Of a DNA stretch of 64,000 nt, positions 1 through 11,882 are shown in pieces. The stretch covers positions 1 through 64,000 of the forward strand of contig JAJKFJ010022690.1 of NCBI GenBank assembly GCA_027382625.1, given 5' to 3'. The notes under the pieces are model-generated. The model did no database searches. It was not told the DNA's origin and saw only the letters and a program-made list of their open reading frames with translations. The first letter of the stretch is position 1, and each line of letters begins with the position of its first letter. Position numbers and translations under genes: made by a program. This DNA is from Tetmemena sp. SeJ-2015 (Eukaryota; Ciliophora; Spirotrichea; Sporadotrichida; Oxytrichidae).

Positions 1-522
1 CAAATAAAGCTTTGCGATTTAAAGAATGCACAGAAATACAGTCCCAAGCATTGTGAAGTATTCTAAAAAAAAAAAACAAACAAAGAAAATATTAATAATT
101 ATTCTTAAAAATGTGTTTCTATTTAAATGTATTTCTCTCTTTTTTAAACTATTTTTTTCAATAGACTCTTGTAATTCCATCATATCTGCCCATAAAGGAC
201 TAAATAATTTGAATTCACTTTTATTTAAAATTGTCTCATTAGGGATAAATTTAACTTTCAAACTAGTAAAACTTACTTATAGTGTAATTGCTTGTGATCT
301 TTAAAAGTAGTATGCGCCTTCAAAGGCAAGGTAATTAGAGAGCATGGTATTTGCTAGGATAGTAAACATGAACAGCTTATTCTTAAAAGCATCTTTCACC
401 AAAAACGCCAAAATAACTGTACCATTTAATATAAACAATAATAAATATTCTTTATAAATTGATCGCCAATTAAAAAGAAAACGCCTCCGGGAAAATAGCA
501 AACAAGAACGCCTATTATTCAT
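1..522 (-). CDS. Membrane protein, partial at left edge
   Basis: With TAA read as Gln, the minus strand is open without TGA from an ATG at 522 to the left edge. The product starts MNNRRSCLLF, has two hydrophobic stretches near the N-terminus (around YLLLFILNGTVILAFLV and FTILANTMLSNYL), a soluble loop with SEFKLFSPLWADMMELQES, and another hydrophobic segment (around IIINIFFVCFFFLEYF). That pattern suggests a multi-pass membrane protein. I recognise no family. The start could lie further upstream behind an intron and the C-terminus is outside the window. Confidence 0.5.
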
Positions 523-942
523 AAATAATAAAAATATACTTCATTCCAATAAAAATATAAAAATCTCTACAATAACATAGGTTTACAACAAAGTAATAGG
601 ATATGGATATTTACGCTTGAAGAAAGAAAAAACTTACCAAAAAGTATTGAATTATCAGGGTAAAAAAGAACTAAAATTTGTCCTAATCCATCTGAAGCAC
701 ATTTGTCTAACTGCAAAATATAATGTAGAACGATAGACAAAATAGAGCACTATTTATTGTCAAATTCACCCCGTATTCTAGATATACTAATACAAAAATA
801 AAACAAGTCAAAATAAAAATCAAAATAAATTGGTTTAAGAAGTGTTTTAGTTCATAGAGATTCACTCCTAAATCTTAATTAAGAAATTAACAAATATAAA
901 GTTATTTTTGGTCATTCATTTAAAATCGTATAAGTTCAAAAA

Positions 943-1668
943 ATTTTCAAACTATTTTCTTGCTAAATATTTTTTGTAATAAATATTGCTTTAAGGTTTA
1001 GTCTAGCTAATTATTATAGTCGTGTCTTAAGCAGAACTATTCAGCAGCCTTTTAAATATGATTATCAGGTGTTTAAGTTATTTAAAATTAAATTTTTAAT
1101 TTTTTGTATAAAATAAATAATTTAAAAAAAAAAATTTTCAGAAGCAAATACAATATTTTATAATCCTCAATTTCGCCTTCCTAATATTTTTATTTTAATA
1201 AAGAATTGCTCTACTTTTAAATTATCTTATAAGCATTAACATAATTGCTTTTTTAAGTTGGAGCTGGAAGTAGAAGATTGAGCGTGTTTATAAAGCAAGT
1301 GAGAATTAGGAGGCCAAGAACCTTTTTCTTTCTAAGCTGGAAAAGTATGATATCCATGTTGCTCAACGACTGTACAGTAGGGAAATACACTTAAGTGGGG
1401 TCATTATCCTCCTTCCACACATCGAACAGTAGTTCTATTAACTGCACTCGCATCGGTTTGTACTAACAGCTTATTTGCCCTTCTTCATCGAAAAAGAAAA
1501 TACAATTTAAAATATGTTTTATGTAATCGATTTCAAAACTCTTGAGAGGCTGAACTCCTAACTGACTCATCAACGTGCTAACGCTTCTTAGAGTTTGATT
1601 ATAAAATCCTTAATTGGATTTTTGGAATTCAGAGACATTGAAGCTTGGTTTTATTTACGAGCTTTTAT
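943..1668 (-). CDS. Uncharacterised protein
   Basis: The minus strand reads from an ATG near 1668 through a Gln-containing frame with good amino-acid balance, for example SVSTLMSQLGVQPLKSFEID, IFFFDEEGQISCQYKPMRVQ and LIELLFDVWKEDNDPTQVYF. After about 1240 the frame becomes AT-rich and low in complexity (possibly an intron or IES around 1090-1190), then reads AAEQFCLRHDYNNQLDQTLK before a TGA near 943. TAA and TAG occur repeatedly as Gln. I recognise no domain. Exon structure at the 3' end is uncertain. Confidence 0.5.
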
Positions 1669-2189
1669 TCATATCTCCACTAAAAAAATTTTCATTCTTC
1701 TTTGCCCAAGCTTATATTATTATATATCCCCATTTCACAATTCATTAAGGTAATAAAAAATATTTTTTTAATAACAAATTAGATGATTTTAAAATAGTTT
1801 AAGTTTATTTTAAATTTAAAAATAAAGAATTAAAAAAATGAATAATTCCTTAAAATAAGACTAAATTCTGATTAACCCAAGGATTTTGATGGAATATTAG
1901 TTAAGATTTTTTCTTTAAAATGACATATTTTTTATTTGAGCAATATTTGCAATTCACAAGTGCCTTTTTTATTAATACTATTATTTCTAATCAGTTTTAT
2001 AAAAACTATAAAATGAACCCTCCAAAGCTTTGATGCAAATTTTTATCTTAACTTGATTGGTAGTTTGCCTATTCGATTATTATATTGTTTAGAGGTAACC
2101 ATTATTGGCTTATTCTAAAGTAGGCTTTCTTATTCTATGAACTTGACTTATCTTAAATAATAAAAAAGACTCCCTCTCGCTTAACCAGA

Positions 2190-3120
2190 GATAGATTAAT
2201 TGCCGCTATCACCAAATGAAATCTTGTACATAGATTTAGAGCTTTCAGAGTCTTGATTTCTCGTTCTTTATCTTTCTAGAGATGGAACTATTTGTTTGAG
2301 TGGGATTTGCCTTTTCCATGTTCATTTCCTCTGAGGATGAAGATTGAGATTCTTCTTTTATGAGCCCATCTTTAAATTATACTTGTTGAAACAATAGAGC
2401 AGATGAATAGTTTGATAAATTTAGCGCCTACTGAGCTTGTCCCTAACTTTTATTGCTCAATGGTATTTCCAGATTTTCTGGAATAGGATTCTATCTGCTC
2501 TGATTTGAGGTAGTTTAGATGATGGAGTTCTTTTTGAATATGCTAGTTATATATAAATATAGTATAAATGAAACTAGTATTCTGATTGGGGATTTAATAG
2601 CTATAGTCATTGTTGAAAGTAGAGTTGAGAAAGTAATTGTGTTTGAAGTTAGTTCTGGTAGCACTTTCTCTGTCGAATATAGTGTTTCTGAAGTTGGAGT
2701 TCCTCTTCAACGGTATTTGCGTGCTCTGAGGGAGTGGAGGCTAAATAAAAAGATGCACAATAACCTAGGTCATAGATGAGATCTGAGATCCAAACATTAT
2801 TGTCTTGTAATCTCTACTAGGAGAATTGCTTTTATCTGAGAGTTGTTGATTTTTGATTTGATTGTGCTGAGATTTGAGCGTTTGTCCTGAATTATTCCAG
2901 CCCACAACTCCTCCCTTTTGAGAACTCTATTATGAATTTATTGACATCACTCTCATCAAATCTGGAGCTCCTTGTAACTACTCATTCCTTTTTTGTGTAA
3001 ACAGTTTGTCTTATAAGGAAGATTCCAGCTCTGGTTGGGATTAGTACTCTGAAAAGCGGAAGTTTTAATTCACTACTGATTAAGCCTGTGTAGATTTTAA
3101 CTTGTTTTAGGCTTCTTGAA
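2190..3120 (-). CDS. Probable Gln/Ser-rich coding region, structure unresolved
   Basis: This stretch is less AT-rich than its surroundings. On the minus strand it gives coding-like Gln/Asn/Ser-rich segments, for example EEESQSSSSEEMNMEKANPT-like text near 2290-2370 and SSTFNNDYSY-like text near 2600, in different frames. Introns or IESs would be needed to join them. No start, stop or family could be fixed, so the coordinates mark only the coding-like region. Confidence 0.3.
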
Positions 3121-3249
3121 ACTTTAAAAAATATACATAACAACAAATGAAGAACTAAAACTCAAAGGGATAGTCACAGAAATCGTTATTTTGCCAATCT
3201 CTAGTTTAATAGAAAAATTAGAATCAGAAAATATTTTTTAAATAATAAC

Positions 3250-3610
3250 AAAGAGCAACTATTTTTATCAGGGATAAATTAATGACTTCTAAAATACCTC
3301 AATCAAAAAATTATTTCATTTTGAATTTTGAATTTGAAAACTTAATTTAGATCGTGAAAATTGATCTATAAGATGGGATATCTTTGACAGATTATTCCGT
3401 CTTGACCTTATTTTATTGATTCTATTAGAAAGTTCTCTTAATTATGGAATCTAAGTTCAAGGCTTTGACTACTGGCCTAATTTTCTTTTCACTCCCTTAT
3501 AACGTCTCTATCTAATTAGTGAAACTAGATTCATGGTTTATTATAAATATAAATTTGATTAACTTAAAGTAAGTTGCTTTGATGTTTCATATTACTAATT
3601 TATAGTAAAA
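3250..3610. repeat. Intergenic duplication, copy 1
   Basis: This AT-rich spacer segment resembles 3830-4150 in direct orientation. Shared blocks include TTGATTCTAT, TTCTCTTAA or CTCTCTTAA, ACTGGCCTA, TTTCTTTTCA, GAAACTAGATTC, TTTATTATAAAT and an exact 20-mer TTTCATATTACTAATTTATA at 3585-3604. Many differences and small gaps separate the copies, so the duplication is old. No coding potential is evident. Confidence 0.65.
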
Positions 3611-3829
3611 TTAAAGTAAATTTAAGGAATGAATTAATAATCAATTTTAAAACCAGCACTTATTTCAGTACTAGTTAGAAAATCGTACTATTATCCTATG
3701 TATTAACTATGGTTTTATTATGTTTGTAGGAATATAATCAGAAGCAATGCAAAATTCAAATAATTTTGCCAATTCTAATATTAAGAATTTAAATTATAAT
3801 CAGGAATTAAATTAGATATTAAATTGAAA

Positions 3830-4150
3830 AATGAGCATATATTTTATAGGGATGAAATATATCTAAAAACTTTTATCTTGCAATTATTTCTGTTAGGAAT
3901 TAATGAAAGATTATTTAAACATAAAAAATATTTGAAAGATGAAGAATCCTTTGAAGTTATTCGCTGAGAAGGCTATGAATAATTGATTCTATAGAAAACT
4001 CTCTTAATTTGAATATCAAGCTATCGAACATACTGGCCTAGGATATTTCTTTTCATCTTATAACTCTCTACTAATAGTTGAAACTAGATTCTCATTTATT
4101 ATAAATTTATCAAATCGTTTGATTGTTTCATATTACTAATTTATAATAAT
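3830..4150. repeat. Intergenic duplication, copy 2
   Basis: This is the partner of 3250-3610 in the same orientation, about 540-570 bp downstream. The exact shared 20-mer lies at 4126-4145. It ends about 40 bp before the TSG101 start codon, so this copy probably includes that gene's upstream region. Confidence 0.65.
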
Positions 4151-4187
4151 TGGAAAAGTCAAATTTTATATATTAATTTAATCCAAA

Positions 4188-5846
4188 ATGCAGAGTGGAC
4201 AAAACCTCGCCTCCCTTTAGAACGCATTCAAATATATCACCTATGGAAACACCTAGTATTTATCTCTCACTAGACTCATCTTTCTTTAGGGGATTTGTAA
4301 ACGAGCAAGCAAGTCAGTTGCTTATGAGATACACACAATTCAACGCTGCTTGTGAAAACTTAAGTAAGCTCATCTGATTCCATTTTCGAACGACTTTAAC
4401 TTTTGTTTGTAGCTTTCCCTGGTGAGATTCCACAGAATTTTCTAATTCTGAAAGGATAGATCAACTGCCAAGGTCCCTACTCAAATAACTACTTCCCAAT
4501 CAAAATCCTCATCCCTCAAGGTTTCCCATTCCATCCTCCAAGAGTATTCCTCGACATGCAAATCTCAATGGCGCTCCTTTAAAAGAAGACTTATCTTGGA
4601 TAGATGAACGCTTTCAAAATTCCATATCTTAACAACTGGTAGGCTCAGCAAGCGCAGAAGCCAAACCTCGTTGATATGATGGGATATATCACATCCATAT
4701 TGACGCAAGATCCTCCTGTTGAGGAGGGAATTGGCGCTGCTATGATGTCGGGATATAACGCACAGGGGCTCGGCCAATAATAAAATGCAAGACCTATTCC
4801 TCAGCTTGTTTATTTAAATTTCTAAATTCTTAAGCCTTAATTCTAGCAAGCTTCTTATCAGTAATCACCAGCATAGGGATATCAAGATTCCTATTATAGA
4901 ATGGACTTAATATTTTTCCAAATATAAATAAATTGCTCATGTTAAAAATAACTCCTTTTAAATACAATCTCTTTGATGAAATAAACTCTAATAACTAAGA
5001 ATATGTTTTAAAAGGATTAAATTTTAAAGTAAGCAATAACGAGTTTAATTAATTCTGATGTTAAGATAATTTCTAATGCTAGTACAATAACCAACAACAG
5101 CAAATTCAGCCAAGCAGCATCCCCTCTTCAGGTTCAGAAGGTCCTTCTCCTGCAGAATTAGAAATCTTAGAGTCATTAGATAAGTTTTCTCATCAGTTCA
5201 CAGCTGCCTCAGAGGACTCTCTCAACAGGCTTACCTCTGCCAAAACTCAACTCTTTCAAAACAAACAGCTGATTGAAGAAACTATTGAAACCCTCAAGCA
5301 AGATTGTGTATGAATAACTCTATGAAGTTTATTAATGGTTATAGGGAACTATTGATCAAAGTATCCAACAGCTGCAAAGTCAGAACAACAGAATCCAGCA
5401 GTTTTTATCAGAGCAGAGCGGGCAGCAAGAAGTCTCAGTTGATAACATAGATTCAATTGTTTACCCTAAAAACGCATTTAATTTTTCATACTCTGGAAAG
5501 TAAATTAATGATTCCTTCTCAATTTAAAACTAGGATCATACAATCATAAGAAATAAATATTGTTTGAATAATAATTTATACACTATTTCGCAAAGGTAGA
5601 ACGCAATGGAGGACTATTTGATCGCTTTAAAAAAGATCCCAGAAGACCAAATGCCTCACGCAGATATGACTAAGGTAAGCGTCATAATTAACTTTTGTAA
5701 AGACCTGATCTCATCACATTCATAAATAGGCTGTGAGAGAACTGGGTAGAAAGCAATTTAAGGCAATCTACAAAAGAAAGAAGTTGATTACAGCTCTATC
5801 TCAAGGTGCTCAGTCAAGTGCAATGGGTTACGCTCCAAGAAACTGA
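4188..5846 (+). CDS. TSG101: TSG101/VPS23 ESCRT-I subunit
   Basis: This is the ubiquitin-binding ESCRT-I subunit acting at endosomes in cargo sorting. An N-terminal UEV domain is visible: FPGEIPQNF, then YFPIKILIPQGFPFHPPRVF, then IPYLNNW and a QDPPVEE end, matching the UEV order. A Gln-rich linker and coiled-coil segment follow, then a C-terminal steadiness box (MEDYLIALKKIPEDQMPHAD and LGRKQFKAIYKRKKLITALS). GT-AG introns lie near 4362-4410, 5309-5342 and 5674-5731. The UEV N-terminus needs one frame change, explained by a small IES at 4262. Stop is TGA at 5844. Confidence 0.88.
4262..4277. other. Likely IES in TSG101, pointer ATCT
   Basis: ATCT occurs at 4262-4265 and 4278-4281, an offset of 16. 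Removing one copy plus the insert shifts the frame by one. It joins the N-terminal reading frame (NAFKYITYGNTQYL) to the UEV frame (FFRGFVNEQASQLLMRYTQF) at a length that fits the family. No GT-AG intron fits. A tandem GCAA at about 4302 is an alternative cause of the frame change. Confidence 0.55.
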
Positions 5847-5942
5847 TCTTAACATCTATCTATTTTTACATTCTTAAACTCTAAAATATGTTTTTGAGTG
5901 AGATAGTTATGTGCTTCAGTGGTGAATGAAAGTATTGAATGT

Positions 5943-6023
5943 GATAAAGTGAGACAGTAAATATTTTGTAGCCAATAAGAGGGAGTCGTTCGTTCTCAAT
6001 TTTCTATATTCTCTCACTTTATC
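5943..6023. repeat. Perfect 12-bp inverted repeat downstream of TSG101
   Basis: GATAAAGTGAGA at 5943-5954 and its exact reverse complement at 6012-6023 are separated by 57 nt, about 100 bp after the TSG101 stop. They could form a stem in the 3' flank or RNA end. No repeat partner was found elsewhere in the window. Confidence 0.5.
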
Positions 6024-6300
6024 TAGCCCATTTTCTTAACTTTCATGCAATAATTATCTTAGATCATAAAAAATTTTGTTCTTAATTTAAGGAAAGTTTA
6101 ACTTTTTTTATTTAAATTTCTCTAATAGAGATTTAGCACATTTTAAATAAATATAAGATAAATTGTAATAATATTTTTATCATTGGAAGAAGTAGTCTTT
6201 TAAATATAAGCAACCAAGCATAGAAATGTTGATTTGAAGTAGGATTTTAGCGAATTAAAGAAGCGAAAATAATCGAAATCTGTGAAAATCAAGATAATAA

Positions 6301-7008
6301 ATGGAGTCTTTCTATTTTGAGGCAGATAATCAAATTAATTAGGAATAATCCATAAATAATTATGCCTTTTCTATGAGGTACGCTAGTTAGCAGAAGATAT
6401 AGAATGGGTAAGTCCTTTTAAAATTAAATGCATGTTTTCTATGCGATTTTGTCTCTTAAGTGCTGATTTAAGAACATCAAAATAAATTAGAAAAAATAAA
6501 GCCCCTAAAATTGTAATCTTTATCGATTAATTTTTCTGAAGAAGCAATTTCAACTGCCTTTACTTATTCCTTTTTAAACTTGCGTTTGGTTAATTTTAAT
6601 ATCTAATATATGTTTATTTTTATGAGCTCAAAGGTAATTATTTGCAGTTTAAGCTCTCAGAATTTTTCAGTCACTACCAGAATTGATGGAAAATAATTTT
6701 CCTTGCTTAGTGATTTCATAACACTAGAAAGTGAGAATATAAATTTAAATAGAGAAGCTCTCAGAAGTGCTCTCTAATTATATCCCTACTTTTCTTGTTC
6801 TGAAATAATAAAGAGACCAAGCATTCCTGTACGAAAATCAAATTATAAATAGTTATTAAAATGCCTTATTGCTATTAGTGTTGAATCTGCGCTGATTATT
6901 CTTGTTTCTATCATCATACAAATTATACTTATATTAGAACATAAAAATAAATAGGAGTTTAAAATTTTATAAGACTTTAAATTTATACTCTTAAAGAGAA
7001 AGCATTGA
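6301..7008 (+). CDS. Uncharacterised 235-aa protein with C-terminal membrane segment
   Basis: This uninterrupted frame of 236 codons runs from ATG at 6301 to TGA at 7006 and is visible only when TAA and TAG are Gln. It begins MESFYFEADN and includes SINFSEEAISTAFTYSFLNL and SLLSDFITLESENINLNREA. Near residue 200 there is a strongly hydrophobic stretch (CLIAISVESALIILVSIIIQ), then a basic tail ending LLKRKH. This suggests a single-pass or tail-anchored membrane protein. The DNA is very AT-rich, so chance openness under a one-stop code is a risk, but the amino-acid composition looks real. No family recognised. Confidence 0.5.
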
Positions 7009-8154
7009 ATTAAAAATATTAACTTAATAATTCACATTTAATAAAGTTTTAAGAATTAAAAATGAGTAATTCATATATAAGGATGAATTTAAAGAATATT
7101 TGTTATCTGTGCAATATTTTTAGATAATCTTGTAAATAATCATTTCTTCAGAGATTTTGAGTTTTAAAACCTTAATTATAATAAATTTATACTTTAAATA
7201 CATGCAAATATGAAAAAAATAAAATATTTTATTCGATATATTTCCCTGAAATACAAATTATATAATGATTATGATTGTTGAGTAGTGGATTAATTAGTGG
7301 ATTTGGAGAAGTTCTAAATTATAAATATTTTGCATGCATCTAAATAGATCATTAAAGTTAGTTATACCACTCTCTTATTTTATCTCTTGGAACTGATTCT
7401 CATTATCCTCTTCCCATTATTTTCTAGCTTTAATTTTCACTTAAAGTTAAATAAATCTCAAACTTAAAGCTAGACTTAATTTTTAAACAACACTTTCCAA
7501 TTTTAAATTTAGATAGCAAGCTTCTAAGCTAAGCTCAATTACAAAATCATTATAAATATTTTATTTAGTATTTGCAGTTTTATTAAATGGAGAGAGAGTG
7601 GTGAGAGTGAGATGTCATTCTTAAATAATTAATTAATAAATAGACAAGTTAGTCTCTCTTAGAATGGGCTGGTGAGAGCTTTTATTATTATCATATTAAA
7701 TTAAATCATTCGAAAGTTAAAAATAATACATATACTTAAGTCCTTTAAATATCACTAGAAAATAATTTTTTTCATAGAAATATTTTAACAAAATTTATTT
7801 TTGTACACAATTTTCCAAAAATTTTAAGTTCCATTATTAAAAGGGGACAAAATTAGAGGAAGTTCTCGCATTTCATCACTTATGCTGGTCTTGAATTTCT
7901 ATTTAGTGGTAAAATTATTGTTTAAAACTCATTTTAAGTTGGTAATTTTACTTTATTATTATTTATACAATTGTTAAGCTTCATCTTGAGATGCCTTACA
8001 ACCTAATCTGCTTTCAAAATAAGAGAAATTACGAAGTATAAAATACAAATTGTATTTCTATAAATATTAATATTCGAGCCTCTTATGGAAATTCTGAACT
8101 GAGAGTAAAATATTATAATTAAGGAACAAATCGATAATTTATCTAGATTGGTGG
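7009..8154. other. AT-rich spacer
   Basis: Very AT-rich sequence with long A and T runs and no convincing gene. Short GAGA/CTCT-rich patches occur around 7375 and 7590-7670. It may carry germline-eliminated DNA, but no paired pointers could be assigned without flanking coding sequence. Confidence 0.4.
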
Positions 8155-11100
8155 ATGGAGAGCCCTCCCAATATCGGCGCTGAATTTTAAATTGCGAGCT
8201 TTGAAGATGACCAGAGCACCCTCCAAGATTAATTTCAGCCATAAATCAATCCCAAAATTTAATATGCCTCTAGTTGGAATCCCATTGTAAGTCATTATAC
8301 AATCAAAATAATGCGCACAATTCATCGAGACTCACTCCACTTTAACTATCAGGGATAGTCTCGAGCCACTAATTAATTTCAAAAAATAAAGCAAATTCAA
8401 TAGATTGAAAGGACCCTCGTAAATCTGGTCGATGAAATGGGAGAAAAAAATTGGAAAGACATTGCTGATGCACTCCGATCAAGGTTTCCCAATTTTAAGA
8501 AGTCCGGTAAACAATGCCGAGAAAGGTAGTAATCTTTGATATGAGTAATTCAGATGCTAAAATATATTTCAAATAATTTTTAATCTTTGAGAATGAGATC
8601 TGATATTTATTAGATACAAGAATCATCTAGATCCTAAGCTGAAGAGAAATCAAATATATAATTTATTACTTCTATTTTCTACTTAATAAATTTTCCTTAA
8701 TTGAATAAGAGATATTTAATTTAAATTTTTATTTCTTATTTTCTTCTTAGTCCTATTGTATAATAGATTATTGCAGAAATTGCATTGATTAAGCAAACTT
8801 CACTTTTTGGTGAATGCAGAAGCTGAAAAATACATTAAAGTAAGATTCGTTATATTTACTTACTAAATTGTAGTCTATCTTAGACAGTCTTGAAGGTCAA
8901 CCACTAAAGAAGTTTGTCTTTAGATCAGTATCGTTTATAGCGATTTGGTTTACTTTTTCAAATTCGCAATCTTATAGAACTTCCTAATCTTTTGAAGACC
9001 TGAGCCTCCATTGATTTATATTTTATTTGGAAAGCCATTTATACTTCAAATCAATTAAAAGACGGTGTTTGATTATATTATTATTTGTGAAGAGAAACAG
9101 TAGTTCTCAGTGGTCAGAAAAGGAGGATCTTCTTTTCATGAAAACGCACATAGAGATTGGAAATAAGTGGAAGGACATTAGTAGCATCATGAGAAATAGG
9201 TAAATCCAAATATTTCACTTTCTATCCTTGATCATTGCTTTATTCTCACAAATTTATTCTATCAATTAAATTTAAAGATATAAATTATTTCCTACAATAT
9301 TGATGATGATTTAGGTCAGAGAATTAAGTCAAAAATTATTATTGTCCGATTTAAATCACAAAAATAATTATTTATTTATCTACTCAAAGTGAAATTAATT
9401 ATCCTAAAATAAATTTATGATCAGGAAAAAGTAAAATCTTAAAAGTTAATTAGGTCTAATCATACTTTAAACTATATGCAGTATAAACTAATTATAAAGC
9501 TATAATATTACTCAACTATGAGAAAGACAGCAAATCAACTCATTCTATTACAAATTAAATCAATGAATATTTTTTAATTTTAATTCTGGTAAGTAAAATC
9601 AGATTAAATAATTTTGAAGAAAATTCTCAGGGAGAAAATTCTAATCTAAAGAAAGAAAATTTTAATAAAATCTAAGTTAAAATATTCTTCAAATAGAATT
9701 TATCAATTTTAAATTTGCAACATCAAGTTATTTAATTTAATCATATTACTTTGTTTAAATTTAGCTTATAGATTAAATAAATATGGACAAATAAATGATA
9801 TCTATAAATGTTTTATTAAATTTTTAGAATAGAGATTAAAGTGACAGAAAAAAAAACTATAAAGCAATATAAATTCAAGCTGATATAAGACTGTCTCAAA
9901 TTTGTAATAAAATTAATGAAAAATGTGATTGAGTGACGTCTGAGGAATCCTGTTTATACAAATAAAAATAGTTCTACTTATAATTTTATCTGCTTATTAA
10001 TTAATTACTCCACTTCTTCACAGAGATAGACACACTATTTATGAAATTGAATTATATCCTTATCTAATAATCTATTTGGGAGACTTCTCCCCTTGGGCGT
10101 TAATTAAAAGACTCTACTGTTTTATACTTTTCTATCAGTATTAACTCTCCACTTGCATTAAATAAAGCATTAATATGCCTATTAGAGAGCAGTTAGTAAG
10201 TTAATGTTATATAATTTTTCTTATAATTTTTAAATTGTTAAGTCAAAAGCAGAGACTAATTTGGGAGTAGAGGCATCTAACTAACCAGTTTTAGAGAGTG
10301 AAAGTCATGAAAATGAGTGGCCTCATCTAACCAACTCTAAGTAACTGCTGCAGTAGCAACAGCGCTAAATCCCATTCACCTTGAAAACTGTTTACTTCCT
10401 GCGCATTATCATAAACGTCCTAGCTAAGTCCTCATCTGAGCTTGGACTTAACGAAAAGGCAATTCACAATCCCAAATCATGTTCATTCTAAATACATGTG
10501 TATGTATATATGCTTGCATGTATGTTTATACTATTTTTATTTGGGGTTAATTTAAAGTCAGCTAAACGGGCGCAAGGTGGGCATCGGCTTTTTGAAGGGA
10601 ATGAATTAATTTTTATTTAGAGGATTGATTAACGAAATTTCTAAGGAATTAAAAATGGATGAGGAGGACTCGTTCTACAAAAAACTGCTGTACATCCCTC
10701 ATAACCTCTTAAGAAAGGATGTAACTTGCAGCAAGCAATAAAGGAGCAAATGCGCTTTGAGTTAGGAAGAAGAGAAAGATTTAAGCCTTCAATCTTCTTC
10801 TGTGAATGAGGATTCAGTATCCCAAAGCCCCACCAACAATGATGATGCTGTAAAAAAGTAACTTAATTTTTCATTGGTGATGCTACAAGATATTCCAAAG
10901 AATCCGATTTGAACATAAAGCAGCTGCACGAGGCTTAATTTTAATTTTGTTGTAAAAAGATGCATACTAGACTTACCAAAAGTACTTGGTCAATAATCCG
11001 ACTTCTTTAGAAAGCAATTTGAATTGCGGATCAGCAAATTTTGGATTTAGCTCTTCCTCATCAAAGCACAGCTCTATATTAAATTATATTTCTTCTCCTT

Positions 11101-11192
11101 CAATAACTACTTCATAGGCAAATACTAACTATAAGATTAATTTATTCTAAAAACTAAAATCCTTCATGAATTTATTGTTGCTTCTTGTCTGA
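8155..11192 (+). CDS. Myb-repeat DNA-binding protein
   Basis: The gene starts at ATG 8155 (MESPPNIGAEFQIASFEDDQ). A long open frame leads into a Myb repeat, LVNLVDEMGEKNWKDIADAL then SGKQCRER, spliced over an intron (about 8525-8615) to YKNHLDPKLKRN. A second repeat, QWSEKEDLLFMKTHIEIGNK then WKDISSIMRNR, is spliced (about 9200-9315) to SENQVKNYYY. Ser/Gln-rich coding blocks follow at about 10240-10490, 10620-10910 and 10980-11192, ending in TGA. The coding blocks are separated by very AT-rich DNA, notably about 9350-10240, too long for a typical intron here. The region 8650-9090 between repeats is unresolved. Confidence 0.72.
9350..10240. other. Long AT-rich interruption inside the Myb gene, possible IES
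   Basis: This block of about 0.9 kb is extremely AT-rich and separates the second Myb repeat from the Ser/Gln-rich C-terminal coding blocks. Known introns in the window are mostly under 60 nt, so a germline-eliminated segment is the better explanation. I could not fix a pointer pair. Confidence 0.4.
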
Positions 11193-11882
11193 TTTTATTT
11201 CGTTAGTAAGTAATATTTCTCCTAATAAAGTAAACTAATGTGTGGAATTATTATCATCTCTGAAAGCATATTTATTTATATTTTGCGTTTGGATTAAATG
11301 GGTATTATAGTTGAGCTGCCTGATACGAGCCAAGTAGATAATAAGTTAGAGCTACTGATGTAGATATTTTAATGATGAAGACATAGCTACTGATAGTCCT
11401 TAATAAACAGCTTTCAGCCCATTTATCTGATAAAAGTAATTCAATTTTTATTCGCGAGCTCACTTGAGCTCGTAGTTTGAATTAGAAATAAATTAAAATA
11501 TTATTATTTAAAAACTCATTCAATAAAAAGCTATTCTAAATCAAAGATACATAGAGTGATAAAAAAATTGTGCAACTTTTAGGCTATAGAAGGATAAGGG
11601 ATAAAATAAAATTTTAACTCTCCTAACACTCAATTATTAAATTAAGTAATTTAAAAACTCATGAATTAAATTTCCAAACTTAAATTAAGTAGTGCAATGA
11701 GTCTGCTAAATTTATGCACGATTTCATTTACGCACTTGCTCTACATAAAACAAAATATTCTCTCGCAAGTGATCAATTCGACGCTTTTGCTTTTACTTTT
11801 AACCTTTTTTATTTGATGATTTTCACTTCTTATAAATAAAGATTTGGTTTTTGGAATAAGGTTAATTAAAAAGTATAATCAA
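11193..11882. other. AT-rich spacer between Myb and Nudix genes
   Basis: Mostly AT-rich sequence between the 3' ends of two convergent genes. A short coding-like patch at about 11298-11370 (MGIIVELPDTSQ) reaches TGA quickly and could not be joined to anything. Confidence 0.35.
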
